A DNA stretch of 22,301 nucleotides from Bog-564 sp035509915 (GCA_035509915.1 DATKIB010000177.1:1-22301), one strand, 5' to 3'; counted from the first letter of the stretch, positions 7,814-14,923 are shown. Numbers and translations are program-made. The notes: generated by a model from the sequence alone, not told the origin.

Positions 7814-8296
7814 TCAGGCTTCGGGAGCGAACCGGCTCTCGAAGGACCTCTGCTCCCCGGTCGACGGCTTGAGCTTGCGTTCGAAGATGCGCTCGTAGCC
7901 GGTGTGGGAGATCCTCCAAGCCCCGCCGAGCTTCACGTACTCGTCCCGGTAGAGGGCCGTGCCGTGGATCTCGAAGTCGAACCCCGGCACGAACACGCGG
8001 TCCTCGAGGTACCAGGTCCCCTCGGCCTCCGTCTCGCCCTTGAAGGTGATCTCCGGGTGGTGACCGGTGTGCATGGTCACTATGTCCGACCCCCCGATCG
8101 AGTCCTTCAAGAACGCGACGATCGCGGCGCGGCCCTGTTGCGACAGCTCGCCGGACTGGAAGGAGGAGGTGGCGTCCTCGGTGAGCAGCTCGCCGAGCTC
8201 GTCGAAGCGCTTGGTGTCGAGCAGGCGGAAATACGCGTACTTGAGCTGCCGGATCGCCTCGGCGTCCTCCAGCCGGCCGAGCGGGGCGTCTGCTAT
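7814..8296 (-). CDS. NTF2/SnoaL-like protein, start unusual
   Basis: About 160 residues of the NTF2-like cone fold: RLEDAEAIRQLKYAYFRLLDTKRFDEL, the TMHTGHHPEITF strand, TWYLEDRVF and GGAWRISHTGYERIFE. Members include polyketide cyclases, ketosteroid isomerase-like enzymes and non-catalytic binders; the function here is unknown. There is no ATG, GTG or TTG in frame between the stop of the upstream WXG100 gene and the conserved domain. The best start is ATA at 8296, which overlaps the WXG100 stop as ATAG and has AGGGG 6 nt upstream. A CTG (before EDAEAIRQ) is an alternative. An in-frame ATG exists only at 8509, deep inside the WXG100 gene, and would add 71 implausible residues. Confidence 0.75.
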   Translation of the reverse strand: MADAPLGRLEDAEAIRQLKYAYFRLLDTKRFDELGELLTEDATSSFQSGELSQQGRAAIVAFLKDSIGGSDIVTMHTGHHPEITFKGETEAEGTWYLEDRVFVPGFDFEIHGTALYRDEYVKLGGAWRISHTGYERIFERKLKPSTGEQRSFESRFAPEA

Positions 8297-8685
8297 CGGT
8301 CGCCCCTGGGTGGCAGCCCGCCCGGGCGCGCGGCCTCGGGGATGGGAGGTGGGGCCTGGGAGGTCGTGCCGTTGGTGATGTCGCCACCGAAGAGTCGGGC
8401 CACCTCCTGCTCCACCTGCTGATATGCGATGGCCGCGTTCTGAAGGAGCGAGGCGATGCCGCTGATCGACTTCTGCATCTCTGCGGCCGCACGCTCCCAT
8501 TTCATGCAAAGACCTGAGAACTGCTGGTAGCCGGCGCCTGTCCAGTCGGCTGAAATTCCTTCGATCACCCGGACGACCTCGGCTACCGCCGACTTGATCT
8601 GGGTGGCTCCCTGCTCGACCTGGCCGGACGCTGACTGCAGTCGCTCAGGCGAGACCTGGTACTTGCTCAAGGTTCCGTCGGGCAC
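8293..8685 (-). CDS. WXG100 (ESAT-6-like) family protein with proline-rich tail
   Basis: 130 residues. The first about 100 form the helix-turn-helix hairpin of WXG100 proteins: helix one ends at DWTGAGY with the W48-x-G50 turn motif, and the second helix carries KWERAAAEMQKSISGIASLLQNAAIAYQQVEQEVARLF. Such proteins are type VII secretion substrates. The remaining about 26 residues (TTSQAPPPIPEAARPG) are a disordered Pro-rich extension not found in classic ESAT-6. The start is GTG 8685, with only a weak GAAGAA-like ribosome site. No EccC/EccB/EccD or partner WXG100 gene is in the window, so the secretion machinery would have to be elsewhere. The stop overlaps the presumed start of the NTF2-like gene. 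Confidence 0.85.
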   Translation of the reverse strand: MPDGTLSKYQVSPERLQSASGQVEQGATQIKSAVAEVVRVIEGISADWTGAGYQQFSGLCMKWERAAAEMQKSISGIASLLQNAAIAYQQVEQEVARLFGGDITNGTTSQAPPPIPEAARPGGLPPRGDR

Positions 8686-8844
8686 GTGGATTCTTCGCTT
8701 TCTGTCGGGGTACCTACGCGGCTGCGGCTACCGGTACCAGGACTTCTCGGATCCCCCGGGGTACGTTACAGCCCGCTCGGACCGGCATGATAGATCGTCG
8801 ACCAGGCAGAGCCCGGAGTTGAGCGGCGGGCCGGCCGAGGCGAG

Positions 8845-9486
8845 TCAGGCAGGGCTGATCTCGTAGGCGCAGACGTGGGCCCCGTCCATCAAGTGCGCGA
8901 CCCGCTCCACCTTTGCGCCCGGAAGGGCGTCGCGGATGAAAGCGATCTCGCTCGAGCAGGCCTGGCGGTAGCCGGTGGCCACCGAGAGTATGGCGCAGTT
9001 GTGCTCCGTGACGAGCCACTTCCCCTCACCGATCTGCTCCACGTCTGCGAGGTACCCGTCCTCGTCGAGTATCCGTGCCAGCTCGGCCACCTGCTCGTGG
9101 AGGGGACGTCCCTCGACCCGGGGCTTCGCCGCCTCGAGACGCCGCCGGCGGCGCTGCTCGAACAGCCCCGTCACGGTGTCGTCCCCGGGACCACCGAGGT
9201 AACAGAGCAGCTCGTTGGTGAGGTCCCCGTATCGCTTGGGGAACATCGACTCGGCCGCAGCGGTGAGCTCGTAGCGATGCGGCGGCCTCCCACGGTTCAG
9301 CCGGTCCGTCGAACGGGTCACCAGCCCGTCGGCGGTGAGCCTCTGCAGCTGCTGGCGCACCGCGGGCACTGTGATCCCGAGCTCGAGGGCGAGCTCGCTA
9401 GCGCGCATGGCCCCGTTGCGCTTGAGCGACGTCAGGACCGCGCGCCGCGTGGTGGGTATGGCGGCGAGGGGCGGCTCGATGCTCAA
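8845..9486 (-). CDS. SufR-like HTH transcriptional regulator with three-cysteine motif
   Basis: 213 residues from TTG 9486, which overlaps the QueA-like stop as TTGA. The N-terminal winged helix-turn-helix (about 12-72: RRAVLTSLKRNGAMRASELALELGIT, then AVRQQLQRL) is of the ArsR/DeoR-like type used by COG2345 regulators, and GRPPHRYELT forms the wing. The C-terminal half has C164-x12-C177-x28-C206, as in SufR-type regulators that bind an Fe-S cluster and control Fe-S assembly genes or redox responses. No suf genes are in the window, so it may regulate its own operon or targets elsewhere. The only other upstream start candidates lie inside the QueA-like gene. Next downstream on the same strand, after 159 bp, is the WXG100 gene. 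Confidence 0.85.
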   Translation of the reverse strand: MSIEPPLAAIPTTRRAVLTSLKRNGAMRASELALELGITVPAVRQQLQRLTADGLVTRSTDRLNRGRPPHRYELTAAAESMFPKRYGDLTNELLCYLGGPGDDTVTGLFEQRRRRRLEAAKPRVEGRPLHEQVAELARILDEDGYLADVEQIGEGKWLVTEHNCAILSVATGYRQACSSEIAFIRDALPGAKVERVAHLMDGAHVCAYEISPA

Positions 9487-10580
9487 GGCAGCACCAGGTG
9501 CACGTCGCCGAATTCGTGCCAGAGGTAGCGCTTCTCGAGCGCCGCTTCGTAGGAGCTCTCGAGCAGCTCGCGCCCGGCGATGGCCTCGAGCATCGCGAGG
9601 TGCGATGCCTCGGGCTCGTGCCAGCCCGTGAGCAGGCCGTCGACCGCGGACACTCCCCGCTGCGGGGTGACGACGGTCTCGGTCCACCCGCTGCCCGCGT
9701 GCACCTTCCCATGGGAGTCGACGACCGACTCGAGCGCCCGGACCACGGTGGTGCCGATCGCTATCGCCCGTCCGCTCTGGCTGCGCGCGTCGTTCACCCG
9801 GTGCGCGGTGGTGGCCGGCACCCGGAAGTACTCCGCGTACGGGGGCTCCGATACCTCGAGCGAGGCGACACCCGTGTGGAGCACGATCGGTGCAACGCCG
9901 ACACCGCGTGCCACCAGCCGGGTCAGCACTTCGGGCGTGAACGGGCGTCCCGCGCTCGGCATCTCGGCCGAGCCCGCCTCGGTGGCGTAGACGTTCTGGT
10001 ACATCGAGATCGGCCAGCTCCCGCGTACGTAGGAGTAGGAGATCGGCTTCCCGTGGACCGCCAGGTAGCTGAGGATCGGCTCTGGGGTCTCCACCGTGGC
10101 CACCCAGAGCCGCACCCCCGACGGGTGGGTGGAGTGCGGGGCGAGGAGGTGCACGCGCCCTCCCGAGGGGAGCTCGACGACTTCGCCGGCGCCCGCCCCC
10201 AGGTACGCCTCGCCCGATCGGCGGAGCTCGACGCTCCACAGCCCGGCCGGAAGGCGGGTGGAGAGATGCACCGCTACCTCGTTGCCCTGCTGGTCGAGGC
10301 CATCCACCGACGCCGGGATGGTGCCGGAGGTGTTGATCACGACGATGTCGCCCTCCTCGAGAAAGCGCGGCAGCTCGCTGAAGGTGCTGTGCACGAGCCT
10401 TGCGTCTTGGCGGTAGGCGACCAGCATCCGCACCGCGTCACGAGTCATGCCGCGGGCCTCGGGCGGCACGGAGGCTTCGAGCTCGGGCGGCAGGGAGAAG
10501 CTCGGGGGAGCGGTCCCGGTGCCCCGGGTCTCGGAAGCAGTTCCGGTGCTCGGCGTCTCGGGAGCGAGGGTGGCGCTCAT
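9483..10580 (-). CDS. Divergent QueA-like protein (SAM:tRNA ribosyltransferase-isomerase family)
   Basis: 365 residues. Family landmarks run the whole length: FLEEGDIVVINTSGTIPASVDG (the LxFNNTRVIPAR region of QueA), MYQNVYATEAGSAEMPSAGRPFTPEVL (the YQTVY...APTAGLHF region), GVAPIVLHTG, AIAIGTTVVRALES, AVDGLLTGWHEPEASHLAML (the VDxLxTNFHLPxST region) and YLWHEFGDVHLVL. QueA converts preQ1 at the tRNA wobble position to epoxyqueuosine. Several strictly kept QueA residues differ here: NNTR is INTS, AGLHF is AGRPF and TNFHLP is TGWHEP. No other queuosine gene is present. I therefore call it QueA-like and not QueA. The first about 40 residues are Ser/Thr/Pro-rich and poorly conserved. ATG 10580 overlaps the SDR stop as ATGA. 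Confidence 0.82.
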   Translation of the reverse strand: MSATLAPETPSTGTASETRGTGTAPPSFSLPPELEASVPPEARGMTRDAVRMLVAYRQDARLVHSTFSELPRFLEEGDIVVINTSGTIPASVDGLDQQGNEVAVHLSTRLPAGLWSVELRRSGEAYLGAGAGEVVELPSGGRVHLLAPHSTHPSGVRLWVATVETPEPILSYLAVHGKPISYSYVRGSWPISMYQNVYATEAGSAEMPSAGRPFTPEVLTRLVARGVGVAPIVLHTGVASLEVSEPPYAEYFRVPATTAHRVNDARSQSGRAIAIGTTVVRALESVVDSHGKVHAGSGWTETVVTPQRGVSAVDGLLTGWHEPEASHLAMLEAIAGRELLESSYEAALEKRYLWHEFGDVHLVLP

Positions 10581-11395
10581 CGTTGGTCTGCGGCTGCTTC
10601 GCCGTCCCCTTTGCCGCTTCCTTCGGTGCCCTCTTGGCGGGCCGGTCGGCCGCCCTGTTGGCCGCCCGGTTGGCCGCCCTCTTCGCCTCCAGATCCGGGG
10701 GCGAGCTCGGAACCGCGGTACCTGCCGCTCGGGTGCGCACCTTCTATCAGGGCGAGCAGCCCGGGCACCGCCGACTCTGGAGGCGGGCGGTCGGAGATGT
10801 CCTCGCCCGGGAAGGCGTCCTGGTGCATCTGCGTGCGCATGTCACCGGGGTCGACGGCCCAGACGCGCAGTCCCGGCCGTTCTGCGGCGAGGATGGCGCT
10901 CAGGTGGTCGAGCGCAGCCTTCGAAGAGCCGTACCCTCCCCACCCCTCGTACGCCTCGACCGACGCGTCGGAGGTCACGTTGAGCACACGTGGGTCCGCA
11001 GAGCTCTCGAGCAACGGCAACGCTTCTTGCAAGAGCGCCAGCGGGGCGAAGCTGTTGACCTCGAACACGCGTCGGAGCTCCTCCAGCGGGTACACGTCGA
11101 GCCGCGGCATGGGGGATCCGCCGAGGGTGCTCGCGTTGTTCACGAGCAGGTCGAGTCCGCCGAGACTCCGTGCCGCCTCGATGAGAGATCTGCGGTGCGC
11201 GGGGTCGGCGACGTCGCCCGACAGCGCGACGAGCTCCGCCTTGTCGTCGAGGTGCGATCGCAGATCCTTCTCCGCGGCGGACAGCTCGTCTGCGCCTCGT
11301 GCGTCGATGACGAGCGACCATCCCCGCTCGGCGAGGACGAGCGCCAGGGCCCGCCCCAGTCCCTTCGATGCTCCAGAGACGATCGCGACGCTCAT
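10577..11395 (-). CDS. Short-chain dehydrogenase/reductase (SDR)
   Basis: 272 residues. Cofactor motif GASKGLGRA (8-16), NNAS (86-89), catalytic Ser142 and YGSSK (155-159) define a classical SDR oxidoreductase; the Arg/Asp context after strand two does not settle NADH against NADPH. ATG 11395 is chosen over GTG 11404 because AGGAGG (complement of 11405-11410) lies 9 nt from the ATG but abuts the GTG. The last about 40 residues (from SGGEEGGQPGGQQGG) are a Gly/Gln-rich tail beyond the SDR fold, encoded partly by 12-bp repeats at 10648-10683. It is the first gene of a three-gene operon with 4-nt overlaps (SDR, QueA-like, SufR-like). The substrate is unknown. Confidence 0.88.
   Translation of the reverse strand: MSVAIVSGASKGLGRALALVLAERGWSLVIDARGADELSAAEKDLRSHLDDKAELVALSGDVADPAHRRSLIEAARSLGGLDLLVNNASTLGGSPMPRLDVYPLEELRRVFEVNSFAPLALLQEALPLLESSADPRVLNVTSDASVEAYEGWGGYGSSKAALDHLSAILAAERPGLRVWAVDPGDMRTQMHQDAFPGEDISDRPPPESAVPGLLALIEGAHPSGRYRGSELAPGSGGEEGGQPGGQQGGRPARQEGTEGSGKGDGEAAADQR
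10648..10683. repeat. Three 12-bp repeats in the 3' end of the SDR gene
   Basis: GGCCGCCCTGTT, GGCCGCCCGGTT and GGCCGCCCTCTT follow one another without a gap. On the minus strand they encode part of the Gly-Gly-Gln/Arg-rich tail of the SDR. The unit is a multiple of three, so copy changes keep the frame that the overlapping QueA-like start depends on. Confidence 0.8.
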
Positions 11396-11475
11396 GGCTC
11401 GCACCCTCCTGGGCCCCTGATTCGTCTTCCCCTCTACCTGGCCACCTGCCGGCCCAGGCTTCCGGGACCCGACCA

Positions 11476-11505
11476 GTTAAAAGAAGTATTACCTATTTTT
11501 ATTCC
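11476..11505 (-). promoter_or_regulatory. AT-rich island upstream of the SDR operon, probable promoter/operator
   Basis: 23 of 30 bases are A or T in a region otherwise around 70% GC. TAAAA (11478-11482) and TTTTA (11497-11501) form an inverted pair 14 bp apart. It lies between the stop of the MarR gene and the Shine-Dalgarno sequence of the SDR, where a promoter for the three-gene operon is expected. No clear -35/-10 pair can be assigned. MarR proteins often bind AT-rich palindromes, so it may be a target of the adjacent regulator. Confidence 0.45.
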
Positions 11506-11521
11506 GGCGGGCGGAGAAGCG

Positions 11522-12043
11522 CTACTCGTTGTCGGTCCAGTGCGCAGAACCGTGGCCGGACGAGGTATCAGGATGCAGGCCCTGCACCAGCCCGAGGTTG
11601 TCGATGACCCTCGACAGCATCTCGATGAGCTCCAAGCGCTCGCCTGGGGCAAACCCCTGGCAGATCGTCTGCTCGAGCCCCATCGCCAGCTCGGTCGCCC
11701 GCGCCAGGACCTCCCTGCCGCTCGAGGTCAGGTGCAGGGTCCGTGATCGCCTGTCCGATCGATGGGGCCGGCGCTCCACCAGGCCCCGGCCCTCGAGGTG
11801 GTCGATCACCGCGACCATCGAGCTCGGCGGGATCCGAAGCCACTCGCCCACTGCGTTCTGCGAGAGGCCCTCGGCCGCCCCGATGGCGCGCATGAGCGCG
11901 AACTGGCGAGGTTCGAGGTCCAACTCGGACATGAGGACCCCGAACCGGCTGGCGGTCTCGAACCCGAGCTGAGACAGGAGGAACCCGACCGCCTGGGGTC
12001 GCCTGCCCGGGAGCGGGGAGCCGGCGGGCGAGGACTGCTCCAT
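11522..12043 (-). CDS. MarR-family transcriptional regulator
   Basis: 173 residues with the MarR winged helix: LEPRQFALMRAIG, then LSQNAVGEWLRIPPSSMVAVIDHLEGRGLVERRPHRSDRRSRTLHLTSSGREVL, the last part being the wing with the typical D-R-R-S-R motif. Flanking helices would form the dimer interface. Such proteins repress neighbouring efflux or catabolic genes and release DNA on ligand binding. It is divergent from the MMPL transporter with 78 bp between starts, which suggests control of both. ATG 12043 lacks a Shine-Dalgarno sequence; TAAACT on the minus strand (12057-12052) ends 8 nt before it, so the mRNA may have little or no leader. Confidence 0.92.
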   Translation of the reverse strand: MEQSSPAGSPLPGRRPQAVGFLLSQLGFETASRFGVLMSELDLEPRQFALMRAIGAAEGLSQNAVGEWLRIPPSSMVAVIDHLEGRGLVERRPHRSDRRSRTLHLTSSGREVLARATELAMGLEQTICQGFAPGERLELIEMLSRVIDNLGLVQGLHPDTSSGHGSAHWTDNE

Positions 12044-12121
12044 GAAAAAGCAGTTTACTCGCTGAACCGGTCGTGGTAGAAATATTCAGTATCGAACGAT
12101 TCAGGATGGAACGGAGTTGAA
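12044..12121. promoter_or_regulatory. Divergent MarR/MMPL control region with imperfect 15-bp direct repeat
   Basis: For the transporter, TTTACT (12054-12059) and TAGAAA (12077-12082) are 17 bp apart, each 4/6 to consensus. For MarR, TAAACT on the minus strand (12057-12052) overlaps that -35. Two adjacent 15-bp copies, ATTCAGTATCGAACG (12084-12098) and ATTCAGGATGGAACG (12099-12113), agree at 13 positions and would sit at or just past the transporter's start point. ATCGAACGAT inside contains ATCG/CGAT inverted arms. This is a reasonable MarR operator candidate, inferred from position and not from a known site. Confidence 0.5.
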
Positions 12122-14332
12122 ATGTCGATCGCCCCGCCCCGCCCCGGAATCCGGATCCCTGCCGAGCCCGGGCGCCATCCCGTGGCAACCACCACGTTCC
12201 TGGGCGGGGTCGCCGCCTTCGTACTGCGCCACCGCCGTGCGGTGATCGCCCTGTGGATCGTCCTTCTCGTCGCGGGAGGCATCTCGGCGGGGAAGGTCAA
12301 CAAGCGGCTCACGTTCGACTTCTCCCTCCCCGGCCAGCCCGGGTACGAGACCGCCGCGCGCATCATCCACACCTACGGCAACGGCGGGGACCAGCCGCCC
12401 TCGATCCTGGTGGTGAGCGCTCCGTCCGGCGAGGGCATCACGGCGGGCGAGCCGGCGGTGGCCGCGGCCTTCGCCGACGTGCGCCGCAGCGAGCCGTCAC
12501 TGCGCGTCGTGGACTTCGGTGTGACCGGCGACGCGAGGTTCTTGACGGCCGACGGGCACGCGACCTTCGCGCTCGTCTTCTCGCCGCCGGCCAACGGGTT
12601 CGGTGCCGACAAGCAGGTCGATGCCGCGCAGAGCATCGTCGGCCGCCAGCTACCCGGCTACGGGGTCGGACTCACGGGTCTCGGCCAGCTCTCGTCGGGC
12701 GGGTCGAGCAAGGGCCCCGGCGTGCTCGTAGAGACGCTGATCGGGGGGGCAGGCGCTCTGATCGTGCTGGCGTTCGTGTTCGCCTCGCTCCTTGCCTTCA
12801 TGCCTCTGCTCGTGGCCGCGGTGTCGATCCTCACGACCTTCCTCGTCGTGCTGGGCCTCACCTACCTCACCCAGGTGTCGTTCATCGTCGAGTTCCTGAT
12901 AGCCCTAGTCGGCCTCGGGATCGCCATCGACTACTCGCTGCTGCTCGTCACCCGATGGCGAGAGGAGCGAGCGCGCGGAGCGGACAACGCCACGGCAGTC
13001 GTCACGGCGGTCGAAACCGCCGGCCGGGCCGTGGTGCTCTCCGGTTTGACGGTCGCCATCGGACTCGTGGCGCTGGTCGTGCTGCCGGTGCCGGGACTGA
13101 GGAGCACGGGCATCGGCGGGATGCTCATCCCACTCGTGTCGATCCTGGTCGTGAACACCCTCCTGCCCGCTCTGCTCGGTGGTATCGGACCGCGCATCGA
13201 CTGGCCGCGGATCCGAAAGGAGCAGAGGGCGAGCCGCGCCTGGAGCGCATGGGGCAGGGGCGTGGTGCGCTGGCGGTGGGCTGCGGCCGGACTCGCGATC
13301 GTATTGCTCGGGCTGTTCGCAATCCCGGCATTGCAGATCAAGGTCGGTGAGACCGGGGTCAACTCGCTCGCCAAGACCGGCTCCGCGCATGCCGCTTACG
13401 AGGAGCTCGTAGCCGGGGGAGTGCAGCAAGGAGTGCTCACCCCCGTCGAGGTCCTCACCACCTCCCGAGCGGCCGTGTCGGTGCGTGAGATGGTCGCCCG
13501 AGTCCCGGGGATCACGACAGCGGTTCTGCCTTCGGGCGCCACCGGCAGTCGGTCTGGGACGTCGGACATCATCGCTGTACCCAAGTACGCCACCGTCAAC
13601 AACAAGACGCTCGCGCCCGTCAGCGCGGTGGAGCTGGCTTTGCGCCACGTCCCCGGGGTGATCGGAGTCACAGGAGCCGGTGCCATCGAGCAGGACTACA
13701 GCCACGCAGTGTTCGGCAACTTCCCGCTCATGTTCTCTCTGATCGCTCTGGTTACGTTCCTGCTCCTCGCGAGGGCATTCCGCTCGCTGCTGCTGGCGGG
13801 CAAGGCTGTGGTGCTGAACCTCATGTCGTTGGCGGCGACCTTCGGCCTCATGACCTGGTTCTGGCAGCAGGGACACGGGTCGAGCACCGTGTTCGGGATC
13901 CCGGCCACGGGCGCGATCACCTTCTGGATCCCGCTCATGGTGTTCGCGTTCCTGTTCGGGCTCTCGATGGACTACGAGGTGTTCATCCTGACGCGGGTCA
14001 GGGAGGAATACGACCGGACCGGAAACACAAACGCCGCGGTGACCGAGGGGCTCGGGCGGACCGGGCGACTCGTGACGAGCGCCGCCCTCATCTTGTTCCT
14101 GGCGTTCGCCTCACTCGCCTCGGCACCAGACACCGACATCAAGGTGCTCGCGACCGGGCTCGGAGCTGGGATCCTCCTCGACGCCACCATCGTGAGGGCT
14201 CTCCTCGTGCCGGCCCTGGTGTCGCTCTTCGGAAGGTGGAATTGGTGGTTTCCTCGGCGCGTGTCGCGGGCCCTCGCCGTGCGGGTCCCGCAGCACCAGC
14301 ATCATCCGGAGCCGGTCGTCGCGGAGGTGTGA
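12122..14332 (+). CDS. MMPL/RND-family transporter
   Basis: 736 residues, within the usual MmpL range. TM1 lies at about 40-57 after a basic segment (LRHRRAVIALW). A periplasm-side domain follows, then a TM bundle containing GLGIAIDYSLLLVTRWREE (near 265), a second extracytoplasmic domain, and a second bundle with the duplicate motif FGLSMDYEVFILTRVREEYD (near 612). The paired D-Y motifs in each half are the proton-relay positions of MmpL proteins. It should export a lipid or hydrophobic compound by proton motive force; the substrate is unknown. CGGAG (12112-12116) is 5 nt before ATG 12122. Pairing with a divergent MarR regulator suggests inducible efflux. Confidence 0.93.
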   Translation: MSIAPPRPGIRIPAEPGRHPVATTTFLGGVAAFVLRHRRAVIALWIVLLVAGGISAGKVNKRLTFDFSLPGQPGYETAARIIHTYGNGGDQPPSILVVSAPSGEGITAGEPAVAAAFADVRRSEPSLRVVDFGVTGDARFLTADGHATFALVFSPPANGFGADKQVDAAQSIVGRQLPGYGVGLTGLGQLSSGGSSKGPGVLVETLIGGAGALIVLAFVFASLLAFMPLLVAAVSILTTFLVVLGLTYLTQVSFIVEFLIALVGLGIAIDYSLLLVTRWREERARGADNATAVVTAVETAGRAVVLSGLTVAIGLVALVVLPVPGLRSTGIGGMLIPLVSILVVNTLLPALLGGIGPRIDWPRIRKEQRASRAWSAWGRGVVRWRWAAAGLAIVLLGLFAIPALQIKVGETGVNSLAKTGSAHAAYEELVAGGVQQGVLTPVEVLTTSRAAVSVREMVARVPGITTAVLPSGATGSRSGTSDIIAVPKYATVNNKTLAPVSAVELALRHVPGVIGVTGAGAIEQDYSHAVFGNFPLMFSLIALVTFLLLARAFRSLLLAGKAVVLNLMSLAATFGLMTWFWQQGHGSSTVFGIPATGAITFWIPLMVFAFLFGLSMDYEVFILTRVREEYDRTGNTNAAVTEGLGRTGRLVTSAALILFLAFASLASAPDTDIKVLATGLGAGILLDATIVRALLVPALVSLFGRWNWWFPRRVSRALAVRVPQHQHHPEPVVAEV

Positions 14333-14361
14333 CCGTCCTCGTGGTGAGCCTGGTTTGCGGC

Positions 14362-14549
14362 CAGGACGGGATGGCGGAGTGGAGATCTTGCCGAGCGGGG
14401 CTCATTTGGCGATCAGGACGGGCGTTGCCAACGTGCGACCCCTGATGTGCAGGGCCCAATAGGCGATCAGGACGGGATGGCGCCATGAGGACTGGGCGTG
14501 CCACATCGTTGGTGGCGCAGATCTGATTTGGTCGAAGCGCCATCCCGTC
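14362..14549. repeat. Cluster of CAGGACGGG-core direct and inverted repeats
   Basis: CAGGACGGGATGGCG is present at 14362-14376 and 14468-14482. GGCGATCAGGACGGG is present at 14408-14422 and 14462-14476. The three cores therefore start at 14362, 14414 and 14468 (52 and 54 bp apart). A fourth copy is inverted: GACGGGATGGCGC (14471-14483) pairs exactly with GCGCCATCCCGTC (14537-14549). The elements are too short and too few for CRISPR. They may be remnants of a dispersed repeat family. Confidence 0.75.
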
Positions 14550-14571
14550 TGTGTCCAGTTTGTGAATCGAA

Positions 14572-14660
14572 AGGGCTCCCGGGCCGTCAAGCGACGCAGC
14601 GCACAACGCCACCCCTACGGGCTGCCCCGGCGTTGGTGCCTCCGTCGCTTGAGCAGCCCT
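14572..14660. repeat. 89-nt foldback (nested stem-loop)
   Basis: TCAAGCGACG (14587-14596) pairs with CGTCGCTTGA (14643-14652). Inside, GCACAACGCC (14601-14610) pairs with GGCGTTGGTGC (14629-14639) with one bulged G. Outside, AGGGCT (14572-14577) pairs with AGCCCT (14655-14660). The 18-nt loop holds a further GGGC/GCCC. This is more ordered than chance hairpins nearby. It could be a structured RNA, a miniature inverted-repeat element or a bidirectional terminator lacking a U-tract. Confidence 0.6.
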
Positions 14661-14923
14661 GGCCGCCGAAAGGCCTGCGCACGGACGATCGGCGAGTCGA
14701 GGAAATCCGCCAGTTGCTCGACACCTGGCGAAGTACTCGACTCGCACGGTCCGCTTATCCGTGCACGTTGTAACGGCGCGCAGGAGAGCGCGCCAAGGCC
14801 CGGACGCGAACCTCGACGGGGCACTGTGTGTGAGGAGCCGTGAAGCTGAAGGGCAGGCAAGAGAATGAAGGCGCGACTGGGCGCTCATCGGGGGGCAGCG
14901 TCAGGGAGCACATCGGGCAGCAA

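Larger units (their letters stand above)
14333..14923. other. 591-bp gene-free region between convergent genes, repeat-rich
   Basis: No open frame here has recognisable protein features. It lies between the 3' ends of the MMPL and HNH genes. It holds a cluster of 15-bp direct and 13-bp inverted repeats (14362-14549) and a long foldback (14572-14660). From about 14670 to 14923 I see nothing beyond ordinary sequence. No U-tract terminator is visible for either gene. Confidence 0.7.

Noticed and set aside
8706..8764. CGGGGTAC repeated at 8706-8713 and 8757-8764 plus TACCGGTA as operator sites of the WXG100 gene
   Set aside because: Eight-base repeats in GC-rich DNA are easily chance, and no other support was found.
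14362..14482. Possible CRISPR array from the evenly spaced repeats
   Set aside because: The shared cores are 15 bp or shorter, there are only three, one partner is inverted, and no cas gene is present.
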